Shown here piece by piece: positions 1-7,792 of a DNA stretch of 64,000 nucleotides; the stretch's first letter is position 1; every line of letters starts with the position of its first letter. The stretch lies in assembly GCF_021021415.1 (NCBI RefSeq), contig NZ_JAINWJ010000012.1:44605-108604 (forward strand). Reading direction: 5' to 3'. Both the position numbers and the translations under genes were made by a program. This DNA comes from Martelella mediterranea (GTDB lineage: Bacteria > Pseudomonadota > Alphaproteobacteria > Rhizobiales > Rhizobiaceae). The notes beneath the pieces are model-generated. The model saw nothing but the letters and a program-made list of their open reading frames with translations, had not been told where the DNA came from and searched no databases.

Positions 1-355
1 GTCCGCGCAAATGCAGAATGCGGTCGGTGAAGATGTGGCCGCGCTCCATGTCGCTGGCGAGCTGCACCTCGTCGATGGCGACGAAAGCGACATCGGCCTC
101 GCGCGGCATGGCTTCCACGGTGCAGACGCTGAAACGCGCTTTCGGCGGGGCGATCTTCTCCTCGCCGGTGATCAGCGCGACATTGTTGACGCCGACGCGC
201 TCGACGATGCGGGTATAGACCTCGCGCGCCAGAAGGCGCAACGGCAGGCCGATCACCCCGGAGGAATGCGCCACCATGCGCTCGATCGCGAAATGGGTCT
301 TGCCGGTATTGGTCGGACCGAGCATCGCGGTCACGCCGCGCCCGCTCAAGATCAT
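1..355 (-). CDS. Suv3-like ATP-dependent RNA/DNA helicase, N-terminal part (runs off the window)
   Basis: The N-terminal 118 residues are present and the rest lies outside the window. The translation begins MILSGRGVTAMLGPTNTGKT, which holds the Walker A motif of the Suv3/YpfD-type superfamily 2 helicases. A Walker B-like DEVQ follows near residue 95, in AIDEVQLASDMERGHIFTDR. Alphaproteobacterial relatives of mitochondrial Suv3 are long proteins thought to unwind RNA. The start is uncertain: the ATG is preceded only by a weak GAAG, and the frame stays open upstream, with an in-frame TTG 15 bases earlier. The family call is firm; the exact substrate is not visible. Confidence 0.85.
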   Translation of the reverse strand, partial: MILSGRGVTAMLGPTNTGKTHFAIERMVAHSSGVIGLPLRLLAREVYTRIVERVGVNNVALITGEEKIAPPKARFSVCTVEAMPREADVAFVAIDEVQLASDMERGHIFTDRILHLRG

Positions 356-716
356 TGCTTCAGAATTCAATGTCCGGTCCCGAATGATGTGGTCAGGGCC
401 AAATCCTCGCCCCCGACGGTCTTTGATATCCGCGCGGGCCGGCTCCATCGGCCCGCAGCGGTCGCTCGCCTATAGATGGCCTGCCGACCGCCGACAAGCA
501 AGAGGGCCGCGCGATTTCGGCCGCGAAAAGGCCGTTTCGTTAAGTTTTGGAACAGATGCGAACGAATCACAGACGAATCGCTGACTCTGCTGTTTTCCCG
601 GTTTGTTCACGGCTAGATGTTGCGGAAACGGACTGCGCGCGGTCCACATCTGGATTCGGATTTCTTGCGGGATCATAGCGAAAGGCCGGATTCGGCCATC
701 GCGTTAACCATTTACC
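356..716. other. Intergenic region with GANTC cluster and TTAACCAT motif
   Basis: No convincing gene lies between the helicase start and the end of the LytTR gene; the short reading frames have no homology I recognise. The stretch holds GANTC sites at 564, 575, 583, 653 and 689, and a TTAACCAT CtrA-type half site at 704-711. It is probably the control region of the minus-strand helicase gene. Part of it (about 560-628) is repeated at 2136-2204. Confidence 0.55.
560..628. repeat. Copy A of a noncoding GANTC-rich repeated element
   Basis: Two GAATC sites 11 bp apart are followed, 30 bp after the second one, by GTTCAC, then GCTAGAT and TGCGG. Copy B at 2136-2204 has the same motifs at the same spacing, with scattered substitutions. 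GANTC is the CcrM methylation site of alphaproteobacteria, so a cell-cycle or methylation-sensitive promoter is possible. The function is inference. Confidence 0.55.
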
Positions 717-1526
717 TCAACGCGGCAGAAGGCCCGCCTGGCGCAGATCATCGACACAGGAACGGCTGACGGGCAGGCGGTCGCCGGCGGTGGTCTCGAC
801 AAACACCTTGCCGTTCTCGCGCCGGACGGCGGAGACGGCGTCGAGCGCAACCCAGTGGGAGCGGTGGATTTGCAGGCCCGCTGTCGGCTCGGTCTCCTCG
901 ATCGCGTCCTTCAGCCGGATCAGCAGCAGGTGGCGGCCCGCGCTGGTGGTGACCTCGACATAATGATCGCTGACGCTGAGCGAGATCAGCGGTCCGCGCC
1001 GTTCGACCGGCAGGCGCGTTAGCAGTCGCGGCGGTTCGGGCCTTTGCGGCGTCTCCGCTTCCGCCGGCTTGTCGCGCGCAAGAAGCTCCATTGCCGCAAC
1101 CGCGGCGGTGGCGATGATGAAGGCATGGGTCGCGGTCGCGGCAATCGCAGACGGCGCGAGCGCCGCAATGCCTTCGACCGCGATCGTGACCGGCAGCACG
1201 GCGATGGTGGCGGCAAGGCCCGCGACAAGGATGACGGCCACAAGCGCGTAATGGCGCGGCGTCCGGCGGGCTCTCAAGTGAAACCGCGTCCACTTTGCAA
1301 AGAAATGCGCCGCCCAATAGGTTAGAAACGTGGTTGCCGCCCAGAAGGCGAAGCGCCCGGCGAGCGAAAACGCCGATTGCGTATCGAAGGGGCCGGACCA
1401 GGCGAGCACGGCGGCGAGGATAAGAAGCAGGCCATGCACCCGCCAATTGGCGAGATCGCGCCGCATCTGGCGAAGCGTGAATTGCAGGCCGCTGTCATTC
1501 GCGAAGTTTTCGCGCAGTTCGTTCAT
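717..1526 (-). CDS. Membrane-anchored LytTR-family DNA-binding regulator
   Basis: This 269-residue protein has about four hydrophobic segments between residues 30 and 150, then a charged linker, then a C-terminal LytTR domain (about 170-265). The LytTR domain is recognised by LISLSVSDHYVEV, LLIRLKDAIEE and IHRSHWVALDAV. LytTR domains bind DNA with a beta-fold, and membrane-bound versions are common in rhizobia and often act on a neighbouring membrane-protein gene. It is divergent from the DUF6622 gene, with only 79 bp between them, so that gene is a plausible target. The ATG start is clear; the signal sensed is unknown. Confidence 0.85.
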   Translation of the reverse strand: MNELRENFANDSGLQFTLRQMRRDLANWRVHGLLLILAAVLAWSGPFDTQSAFSLAGRFAFWAATTFLTYWAAHFFAKWTRFHLRARRTPRHYALVAVILVAGLAATIAVLPVTIAVEGIAALAPSAIAATATHAFIIATAAVAAMELLARDKPAEAETPQRPEPPRLLTRLPVERRGPLISLSVSDHYVEVTTSAGRHLLLIRLKDAIEETEPTAGLQIHRSHWVALDAVSAVRRENGKVFVETTAGDRLPVSRSCVDDLRQAGLLPR

Positions 1527-1605
1527 TCCCTGTTTTCCCGATGGCTCGGAATGTTATGGCAGCGGTCGAGGTTATCGTTTCCCCAAGATGAAAGGAACAG
1601 CGGAA

Positions 1606-2118
1606 ATGCTCATCGACATTATCACAGGCACGCCCCTTTACGTCTGGCTCATTCTGGCGCTGCTCGTCTATCGTGGCGTGAAGCGGCTTTATCCGCGCGA
1701 TGTTCATCTGCGTGCGTTCGTGATCCTGCCGCTTCTGTTTCTGTTTCTCGCCGGTCACCGGCTGGCTACGCTTGACTACACCCATGCGGTGCTTGTCGGG
1801 CTCGTCGGCGGCCTGGTTGTCGGCGCGTTGCTGACGGTCATGCTGCGGCCGCAGGATCGGCTTTCCTATGCCGGCGGGAACCACGCCCATGTCGAGGGCG
1901 AATGGCACACGCTGGCGATGGTCCTGGCGCTGTTTGCAGCGCTATATGCGCAGAATGCCGGCCTCGCCGTAAACCCGGGTCTGGCCAACAACGTGCCGTT
2001 CATGCTCGCGGTCAACGCCGTCATCGGACTTGCCACGGGCTTTTCCACCGCTCGCGCCGCGGCCTATCTGCTCAAGGTAAAGAGGCTCGCAAAAGCCGGT
2101 GAAAGCGCTCCCCGTTAA
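1606..2118 (+). CDS. DUF6622-like multi-pass membrane protein
   Basis: This is a 170-residue integral membrane protein starting MLIDIITGTPLYVWLILALL, with about five hydrophobic helices and short loops and no obvious catalytic motif. The start was chosen because AAAGGAAC sits 8 bases upstream; an in-frame ATG six codons earlier is the alternative. The opening ITGTPLYVW resembles DUF6622 proteins, which commonly lie next to LytTR regulators, as here. The biochemical function is unknown. It is probably controlled by, or feeds back on, the divergent LytTR gene; that link is inferred from position alone. Confidence 0.7.
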   Translation: MLIDIITGTPLYVWLILALLVYRGVKRLYPRDVHLRAFVILPLLFLFLAGHRLATLDYTHAVLVGLVGGLVVGALLTVMLRPQDRLSYAGGNHAHVEGEWHTLAMVLALFAALYAQNAGLAVNPGLANNVPFMLAVNAVIGLATGFSTARAAAYLLKVKRLAKAGESAPR

Positions 2119-2135
2119 CTTTCAGGTCAAAGCCG

Positions 2136-2204
2136 GAACGAATCAGCGACGAATCGCTTACCCGTCGATCTTCCGGTTTTGTTCACCGCTAGATATGGTG
2201 CGGG
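2136..2204. repeat. Copy B of the noncoding GANTC-rich element
   Basis: GAATC at 2140 and 2151 (11 bp apart) is followed 30 bp later by GTTCACCGCTAGAT and GGTGCGG, matching copy A at 560-628. A TTAACCAT motif follows at 2214-2221, as one also does after copy A. It lies upstream of the DUF3309 and lipoprotein genes. Confidence 0.55.
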
Positions 2205-2357
2205 AAGAATTTGTTAACCATATATTTCAAGCGGTTGGCGCGGGGGGACGCGTGCCGCCGTTAACCTTTTCCGCGCCGCCTTCGGAAGATGGGCCGGGAA
2301 CAAAATTTTGCCCGACCGCGTTTAGGCTGCGAACATCTGAACGGAGAGGGCAATCAC

Positions 2358-2513
2358 ATGCTGGGCACCATTCTTCTCATTATTCTGATATTGCTGCTGA
2401 TCGGCGCGCTGCCGCGTTGGGGTTATTCGACCAACTGGGGCTACGGGCCGTCCGGCGGTCTCGGCCTCGTGCTGCTGATCGTCATAATCCTGCTTCTGGC
2501 AGGCTATATCTGA
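2358..2513 (+). CDS. DUF3309 small membrane protein
   Basis: This 51-residue protein is made of two hydrophobic stretches (about residues 3-17 and 34-50). They are separated by a short aromatic and glycine-rich loop, PRWGYSTNWGYGPSGG. This two-helix layout with a WGY loop is typical of DUF3309 proteins, which are widespread, uncharacterised and often stress-associated in rhizobia. GGAGAGGG lies about 7 bases before the ATG. It sits 32 bp upstream of the glycine-zipper lipoprotein gene and may be cotranscribed with it from a promoter in the element at 2136-2230. Confidence 0.75.
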   Translation: MLGTILLIILILLLIGALPRWGYSTNWGYGPSGGLGLVLLIVIILLLAGYI

Positions 2514-2545
2514 CAAAGACCAAAGATAATTGGAGACATGACCGC

Positions 2546-2731
2546 ATGAAAAAGACCGTTCTCGCCATCGCAATCCTTCTTCCGCTTGCAGCATGCAGCA
2601 CGCAGCAGCGCAACGCCACAATCGGTGGTGGCCTGGGCGTAGCGACCGGCGCCGCTGTGACGGGCAACACGACCGGTGCTGTTGCCGGCGGGCTTATCGG
2701 CGCTGGCGTCGGCGCTGCAACGGCCAACTGA
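2546..2731 (+). CDS. Small glycine-zipper lipoprotein
   Basis: A 61-residue protein with a lipoprotein signal peptide, MKKTVLAIAILLPLAACS, whose lipobox LAAC puts the lipidated Cys at 17. The remainder is dominated by Gly/Ala zipper repeats (GGGLGVATGAAVTGN, GAVAGGLIGAGVGAA). Such glycine-zipper lipoproteins are outer-membrane or periplasmic envelope components. The length matches the YMGG/bacteriocin-like small lipoproteins of rhizobia. A strong intrinsic terminator follows at 2844-2873. The precise role is unknown. Confidence 0.75.
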   Translation: MKKTVLAIAILLPLAACSTQQRNATIGGGLGVATGAAVTGNTTGAVAGGLIGAGVGAATAN

Positions 2732-2843
2732 TCGCCAATGCGCCGGTCGGGCGAACCCCGGCCGGCGATCCTTACCGAAAGCGGCGCGCGCCTCGGGTTG
2801 TCGCGTCAAGATCGGCTCGCAGCATCCCCCGCTCGTCGATCCA

Positions 2844-2873
2844 GGCGTCGCTTCTTGCGACGCCTTTTCTTTT
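2844..2873 (+). terminator. Intrinsic terminator after the lipoprotein gene
   Basis: A perfect 8-bp stem GGCGTCGC / GCGACGCC with loop TTCTT is followed by TTTTCTTTT. It lies between the convergent lipoprotein and phaA genes and is oriented to stop plus-strand transcription. Confidence 0.85.
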
Positions 2874-2877
2874 GCGC

Positions 2878-4059
2878 TCAGGCGCGTTCCACGCACATCG
2901 CAACGCCCATGCCGCCGCCGATGCAGAGCGTGGCGAGACCCTTTTTCGCACCGCGCCGGCGCATTTCGTAAAGCAGGGTCGTCAGCACCCGCGCGCCCGA
3001 CGCGCCGATCGGATGGCCGAGCGCGATCGCCCCGCCATTGACATTGACCTTTTCCGGATCGAGCGCCAGTTCGCGCGCCACCACGCAGGCCTGCGCCGCG
3101 AACGCCTCGTTGGCCTCGATCAGGTCGAGATCGCCGATCTGCCACCCGGCTTTAGCGAGCGCTTTCTTGGAAGCGGGGATCGGGCCCGTGCCCATGACCT
3201 GCGGATCAACGCCGGCGGTCGCCCAGGACACGATCCGCGCCAGTGGCTCGATGCCGCGCCGTTCAGCGTTTGCCGCGTCCATCAGCACCAGCGCCGCCGC
3301 GCCGTCATTGATGCCGGAGGCATTGCCGGCGGTCACACTGCCGCCATCCATGAAGGCCGGGCGCAGGCGTTCCAGCGCTTGCGCCGTCATGCCCTCGCGG
3401 ATGCCCTCGTCCTGATCGACCACCACCTCGGATTTGCGGCCGGCAACCGTGACCGGCACGATCTCGTCGGCGAAGCGGCCGGCGGCGCGGGCGGCCTCGG
3501 CGCGGTTTTGCGAGCGGGCGGCATAATCGTCCTGCACCGCCCGGGGCAGGCCCCAGCGCTCGGCGATGTTTTCCGCCGTCACGCCCATGTGATAGCCATA
3601 GAATGCGTCGACCAGCCCGTCCTTCAGCATGGTGTCCACCATGGCGGCGTCGCCCATCCTCGTTGCGCTGCGAAGATAGGCGCAATGCGGCGATAGCGAC
3701 ATCGATTCCTGGCCGCCCGCCACCACGATTTCGGCATCGCCGGCAAGGATCTGCTGCATGCCGAGCGCGACCGCCCTGAGCCCCGATCCGCAGAGCTGGT
3801 TGATGACGAAGGCGGTCTTCTCGGCCGGCATGCCGGCGGCCATCGCCGCCTGTCGGGCGGGGTTCTGGCCGGCGCCCGCCGTCAGCACCTGGCCGAGGAT
3901 CGCCTCGTCGACTTCAGCCGGCGAAACGCCCGCGCGGGCAAGCGATTCGGCGATCGCCACGGCCCCCAGCTCATGGGCGGGCACGCTGGAAAGCGCGCCG
4001 CCCAGAACGCCGATCGGCGTGCGCGCCGCGCCTGCAATAACAATGGCCGAACCGGACAT
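2878..4059 (-). CDS. phaA: Acetyl-CoA C-acetyltransferase (thiolase)
   Basis: A biosynthetic thiolase of 393 residues, the usual length, which condenses two acetyl-CoA to acetoacetyl-CoA for polyhydroxybutyrate synthesis. The nucleophile Cys is seen in [11 protein letters not shown] (near residue 89), and [10 protein letters not shown] and CIGGGMG near the C-terminus carry the catalytic His and Cys. The start [17 protein letters not shown] is preceded by GGGGAGAG. It is divergent from phaR, the usual rhizobial arrangement. The acetoacetyl-CoA reductase gene phaB, often next to phaA, is not in this stretch. A role in beta-oxidation cannot be ruled out, but the phaR neighbour favours PHB. Confidence 0.92.
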   Translation of the reverse strand: MSGSAIVIAGAARTPIGVLGGALSSVPAHELGAVAIAESLARAGVSPAEVDEAILGQVLTAGAGQNPARQAAMAAGMPAEKTAFVINQLCGSGLRAVALGMQQILAGDAEIVVAGGQESMSLSPHCAYLRSATRMGDAAMVDTMLKDGLVDAFYGYHMGVTAENIAERWGLPRAVQDDYAARSQNRAEAARAAGRFADEIVPVTVAGRKSEVVVDQDEGIREGMTAQALERLRPAFMDGGSVTAGNASGINDGAAALVLMDAANAERRGIEPLARIVSWATAGVDPQVMGTGPIPASKKALAKAGWQIGDLDLIEANEAFAAQACVVARELALDPEKVNVNGGAIALGHPIGASGARVLTTLLYEMRRRGAKKGLATLCIGGGMGVAMCVERA

Positions 4060-4167
4060 GTTTCTCTCTCCCCGTTTCATGATAGCGGCAATGTGCAGAA
4101 GCCGGTTTGCGAAGTCAAACGGGCCGCCGCCGCCGCTTTGCCGCGCAGGAAAGGCCCCGCCGCCGGC

Positions 4168-4183
4168 GTCGCTGCATTGCGAC
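4168..4183. promoter_or_regulatory. Dyad in the phaA-phaR divergent promoter region
   Basis: The inverted repeat GTCGC-TGCATT-GCGAC lies midway between the divergent starts. PhaR repressors bind dyads near pha promoters, including their own, so this is a candidate operator. The assignment is inference from position and symmetry. Confidence 0.4.
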
Positions 4184-4258
4184 AAAATCATTGTACCGGG
4201 CCCGGTTTTGAGGTTACATCAAGGCGGGAAGAGGAAACAGATCGCGGGAGGAGGCACA

Positions 4259-4810
4259 ATGCCCGTAAGCGACGGACCAACCATCATCAAGAAATACGCG
4301 AACCGCCGGCTCTACAATACCGGCACCAGCAGCTACGTCACGCTGGAAGACCTGGCCGACATGGTGAAAAGAGGAGAGGATTTCACCGTGAAGGACGCCA
4401 GGGCCGGCGACGACATCACCCACACCGTGCTGACCCAGATCATCTTCGAACAGGAGGCGAAGTCCGATCAGGCGATCCTGCCGGTTTCATTCCTGCGCGA
4501 GATCATCGGCTATTACGGCGACCAGATGCAGGCCATGCTGCCGGGCTTTCTCGACAACGCCATGAAGGCGTTTTCCGAGCAGCAGAGCCATATGCGCGAG
4601 CAGATGGACAAGGCGCTCTACGCCAATCCGCTGAAACGCGAATATTACCGCAAGGAAGAGGCCGCGCGTCAGGCGGGCCTCGGCGCCACCAGCTACCGCG
4701 CCGCGGCAGACGAGGAGGAGCTCGGCGGCCTGCACACTGCGGCGGCCGGCGATCTGGACGATCTCAGGCGTCAGTTGCGGGTGCTGCAGGACCGTATCGA
4801 CAATATGTGA
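4259..4810 (+). CDS. phaR: Polyhydroxyalkanoate synthesis repressor PhaR
   Basis: A 183-residue protein with the PHB/PHA accumulation regulator DNA-binding domain at the N-terminus (about 8-67), recognised by IIKKYANRRLYNTGTSSYVTL. A second PhaR domain (about 70-110) follows, then a charged region and a C-terminal coiled-coil segment, DLDDLRRQLRVLQDRIDNM. PhaR represses phasin and PHB genes and is titrated by PHB granules; in rhizobia it also affects exopolysaccharide and carbon flux. GGGAGGAGG precedes the ATG. It is divergent from phaA and followed by two hairpins. Confidence 0.93.
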   Translation: MPVSDGPTIIKKYANRRLYNTGTSSYVTLEDLADMVKRGEDFTVKDARAGDDITHTVLTQIIFEQEAKSDQAILPVSFLREIIGYYGDQMQAMLPGFLDNAMKAFSEQQSHMREQMDKALYANPLKREYYRKEEAARQAGLGATSYRAAADEEELGGLHTAAAGDLDDLRRQLRVLQDRIDNM

Positions 4811-4815
4811 GCGAC

Positions 4816-4835
4816 GCCGGGCGGAAACGCCCGGC
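4816..4835 (+). other. Perfect hairpin just after phaR
   Basis: GCCGGGCG-GAAA-CGCCCGGC is an 8-bp all-complementary stem with a GNRA tetraloop, 5 bases after the phaR stop and with no T-tract. It may protect the mRNA 3' end or assist the adjacent terminator. Confidence 0.6.
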
Positions 4836-4852
4836 ATTCGACGCGCAACAGC

Positions 4853-4881
4853 AAAAAGCCGCCCCTTTGGGACGGCTTTTT
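4853..4881. terminator. Bidirectional terminator between phaR and rpmF
   Basis: AAAAAGCCG..CCC, loop CTTT, GGG.CGGCTTTTT form a stem with one mismatch, with A- and T-tracts on the two sides. It can therefore end transcription from phaR (plus) and rpmF (minus). Confidence 0.85.
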
Positions 4882-4909
4882 CAATTCAGCGGAAAGGCTG
4901 CCGGATGGA

Positions 4910-5095
4910 TCAGGCGCTTTCCTTCGGCGTCAGAACCTGGCGGCCGCGATACATACCGGTCTTCAGATCGATATGGTGCGGACGGCGCAGTTCGCCGGAA
5001 TTCTTGTCTTCGACATAGGTCGGAGTCTTGAGAGCGTCTGCAGCACGGCGCATACCGCGCTTGGACGGGGTCGTTTTTCTTTTCGGTACAGCCAT
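4910..5095 (-). CDS. rpmF: 50S ribosomal protein L32
   Basis: A 61-residue protein starting [18 protein letters not shown], the canonical L32 N-terminus, and ending in the alphaproteobacterial [11 protein letters not shown] pattern. It lacks the zinc-binding cysteines found in some L32 proteins. L32 is a component of the large ribosomal subunit near the peptidyl transferase region. The start is fixed by the conserved MAVPKRK; an upstream in-frame extension is not conserved. It shares a bidirectional terminator with phaR. Confidence 0.97.
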   Translation of the reverse strand: MAVPKRKTTPSKRGMRRAADALKTPTYVEDKNSGELRRPHHIDLKTGMYRGRQVLTPKESA

Positions 5096-5274
5096 TGGAC
5101 TACTCCACTTGAGGCGCAAGGCTCAATCGACGGCGGGTGAAACCACCGCAAGATCGTCCCTGGAATTCTTGAAATTTGGCGCGCTTATACAGGGCAAACC
5201 GGAGTTTGACCAGTCCCCCCGGCATTTTTTTGACTCTTGCGGCAACTGAACGGCAAGGGGGACGAAACCGGGCC

Positions 5275-5922
5275 TCAGACTTCGTCTTCGGGAACCACCC
5301 AACTTTCGGCAAGCGCGCCGTCGCGCCAGCGCTGGAAGGCCGGCACGCTTCTGATCGCGGTCATATAGGCGAGCGAGGTCGGATTGTCGGTGAGCTCATA
5401 GACCTCGAAGCGGTTGACCACCGGCGCATACATCGCATCGGCCGCCGAAAAGCTGCCGAACAGGAACGGCCCGCCCGAAGCCTCCAACGCGTCGGCCCAC
5501 AGCGTTTCGATCCGGCGGACATCGGCTTTGACGGCGTCATCGACGGCAAGCGGCGCCGGCTTGCGGCCGAAATTCATCGGGCAGGCCCCGCGCAGCGCCC
5601 TGAAGCCCGCATGCATTTCCGCCGAGACCGCGCGCGCCGCCGCCCGCTCCACCCTGTCGGCTGGCCAGAGCTGGGCTTCGGGATAAAGCTCGGCGACATA
5701 TTCGATGATCGCCAGCGATTCCCAGACCCGGAACTTGCCGTGATGCAGCACCGGCACCTGACCGACCGGCGAGACCTCGCGGAAGCGCGGATTGCCGGCG
5801 GGAAAATCAAACGGGATCAGCACTTCCTTGAACGGGATTCCGGCAGCCTCCATCGCCAGCCACGGGCGAAGCGACCAAGAGGAATACTTCTTGTTGCCGA
5901 TATAAAGCGTCAGATCGCTCAT
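5275..5922 (-). CDS. Glutathione S-transferase family protein
   Basis: A 215-residue protein with an N-terminal thioredoxin-like GST domain (about 1-80): LTLYIGNKKYSSWSLRPWL, then VGQVPVLHHGKFRVWESLAI with the glutathione-binding Pro and Glu-Ser. An alpha-helical C-terminal domain (about 95-210) follows. The KKYSSWSLRPW start is typical of a bacterial GST subfamily related to maleylacetoacetate isomerase/zeta types. It presumably conjugates or reduces electrophiles with glutathione in the cytoplasm; the substrate is unknown. It stands alone, with 69 bp to mtgA. Confidence 0.88.
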   Translation of the reverse strand: MSDLTLYIGNKKYSSWSLRPWLAMEAAGIPFKEVLIPFDFPAGNPRFREVSPVGQVPVLHHGKFRVWESLAIIEYVAELYPEAQLWPADRVERAAARAVSAEMHAGFRALRGACPMNFGRKPAPLAVDDAVKADVRRIETLWADALEASGGPFLFGSFSAADAMYAPVVNRFEVYELTDNPTSLAYMTAIRSVPAFQRWRDGALAESWVVPEDEV

Positions 5923-5991
5923 GCTTCACCCTTCCGTTTGCGCGGGAGTTAACCGCATTTTCCCGCCCCGCGCCAACAACAATGTCGAATG

Positions 5992-6717
5992 TCAGTCATA
6001 AAGGCAGGTGATATAGGCGCCCGAGCGCCCGGCCAGCCGTTCCACCCTGGCGGCAAGGTTCAGCATGTGGCGGCTCGGGGCGGCGGCCTGGCGGCCCACC
6101 GGATCGGGCAGGGAGACGGCGAGCAGTGCGGCCTGCCGCGCCGTGAGGTCCGAAGCCGAGACGCCGAACTGTTCGCGCGCCGCCGCCTCGATGCCGAAGG
6201 TTTCCGGCCCCCATTGCGCGATGTTGAGATAGATCTCCATGATCCGCTTCTTGGGCCAGACGATATCGGCGGAGATCGCCAGCGGCAGTTCCAGCGCCTT
6301 GCGCAGATAGGAGCGGCTGTTCCAGAGATAGAGGTTCTTCACCGTCTGCATCGGTATCGTGCTCGCCCCGCGCACGGCCTTGCCGGCCAACGCATCCTCG
6401 ACCACGGCCTTGTACTCGCCCCAGTCGATGCCGTCGTGATTGCAGAACTGCCCGTCCTCCGACATCATCACCGATTGCACCAGCACCGGCGCGATCTCAT
6501 CGAACGGCACCCATTGCCGGTCGTAGCCGGTAAAAAGCCGGGCCATCATCGGCACCGAAACCGGATGGACGAAGGACGGCCGGTAGAGCGGCAGCAACAG
6601 ATACGGCAAAAGCACGATCACGATGATTGCGATCACGCCATAGCGGATCAGGCGGCGAAACAGCGACCGGCGGGGAGCCTCATCCTCATCGTCTTCCGGC
6701 ATGTCGTCGTCACGCAT
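5992..6717 (-). CDS. mtgA: Monofunctional biosynthetic peptidoglycan transglycosylase
   Basis: A GT51 transglycosylase that polymerises lipid II into glycan strands without a transpeptidase domain. Visible features are an acidic N-terminus, one membrane anchor (IAIIVIVLLPYLLLPL), the catalytic motif MMSEDGQFCNHDGID with its Glu, then STIPMQTVKNLYLW, the KALELPLA region and RIMEIYLNIAQWG. The stop after GAYITCLYD is typical of rhizobial MtgA. The start at MRDDDM gives 241 residues, the usual size; MEGADF, 12 codons upstream, is possible, and neither has a strong ribosome-binding site. It is divergent from ispA. Confidence 0.92.
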   Translation of the reverse strand: MRDDDMPEDDEDEAPRRSLFRRLIRYGVIAIIVIVLLPYLLLPLYRPSFVHPVSVPMMARLFTGYDRQWVPFDEIAPVLVQSVMMSEDGQFCNHDGIDWGEYKAVVEDALAGKAVRGASTIPMQTVKNLYLWNSRSYLRKALELPLAISADIVWPKKRIMEIYLNIAQWGPETFGIEAAAREQFGVSASDLTARQAALLAVSLPDPVGRQAAAPSRHMLNLAARVERLAGRSGAYITCLYD

Positions 6718-6854
6718 TGGTTCATTAGCTTTCGTGAAATCCGCCCCTTCCATAGCGTGATGCCGACGCCAAGAAAAGCCGTTGCCGTCCGTGCATGAGA
6801 GCGCGTCGCGAAACCGCTTGAACGCCGCGCGCCCCCATGCCAAGACATGGCCCC

Positions 6855-7763
6855 ATGTCAGAGACCGAATTCACCACCCGCCTTGAAAGCGCCCGCAAGG
6901 ACGTCGAAGCCTGCCTCGACCGACTGCTCGGCCCCGAACCGCTTGACGGCGAAACCGCGCGGCCGGAAACGCTGATGGCGGCGATCCGCCACGGCGTGCT
7001 GAACGGCGGCAAGCGCTTCCGCCCGTTTCTGGTGATCGAGACAACGCGGCTTCTTGGCGGGCCGGCAGATGCGGCGCTCAGGGTGGCCGCGGCGCTGGAA
7101 TGCATCCACTGCTATTCGCTGATCCATGACGATCTGCCGGCCATGGATGACGACGATTTGCGCCGGGGGCGACCGACGGTGCACAAGGCCTTTGACGAGG
7201 CCGCCGCGATCCTCGCCGGCGACAGCCTGCTGACGCTCGCCTTCGATATCATCGCCGATGACGCGACCGGGCTTGAGCCCGCAGCCCGTCTTGCCCTTGT
7301 CAGCGCGTTGTCGCGGGCGGCGGGCATTGGCGGCATGGCGGGCGGTCAGGCGCTCGATCTGGCGGCCGAGAAGACCCCTCCGGACGAGGCCGGCATCGTC
7401 ACCCTGCAGGCGATGAAGACCGGGGCGCTGATCCGTTTTGGAGCGGAGGCCGGCGCAATCATTGCCGGCGCGGGAGCGGGCGAGCGCGCCCGGCTTGCCC
7501 GGTTCGGCGCGGCGATCGGCCTTGCCTTCCAGCTTGCCGACGATCTTCTCGATCTGAGAGCCGATGCCGAGACCATGGGCAAGGCAACCGGCAAGGATGC
7601 CGGGCGCGGCAAGGGCACGCTGGTATCGCTCCACGGCACGGACTGGGCTGAGCGCAGGCTGTCGGAACTGGTCGAAGAGGCCGAGGCCCTGCTTGCCCCG
7701 TTCGGCGCGCGGGCGGCAACGCTGATCGCCGCCGCCCGCTTCGTGGCGTCCCGTCAGAACTAA
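6855..7763 (+). CDS. ispA: Polyprenyl (farnesyl/geranyl) diphosphate synthase
   Basis: A 302-residue trans-isoprenyl diphosphate synthase of the short-chain IspA group, condensing isopentenyl diphosphate with allylic diphosphates to make farnesyl diphosphate for quinones, hopanoids and undecaprenol. The signatures are NGGKRFRPF, the first aspartate-rich motif DDLPAMDDDDLRRGRP, the MKTGALIRF region and the second motif FQLADDLLDL. The start MSETEF was preferred to an upstream ATG six codons earlier because family proteins begin close to it. It is divergent from mtgA. No dxs gene follows it, unlike the order in some proteobacteria. Confidence 0.92.
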   Translation: MSETEFTTRLESARKDVEACLDRLLGPEPLDGETARPETLMAAIRHGVLNGGKRFRPFLVIETTRLLGGPADAALRVAAALECIHCYSLIHDDLPAMDDDDLRRGRPTVHKAFDEAAAILAGDSLLTLAFDIIADDATGLEPAARLALVSALSRAAGIGGMAGGQALDLAAEKTPPDEAGIVTLQAMKTGALIRFGAEAGAIIAGAGAGERARLARFGAAIGLAFQLADDLLDLRADAETMGKATGKDAGRGKGTLVSLHGTDWAERRLSELVEEAEALLAPFGARAATLIAAARFVASRQN

Positions 7764-7792
7764 GGTTTCCGCGTATCGGATGAAGGCCGCGC

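Noticed and set aside
560..711. Origin of replication suggested by the GANTC cluster
   Set aside because: No DnaA boxes or AT-rich unwinding element accompany it, and the same element recurs at 2136. A promoter role is simpler.
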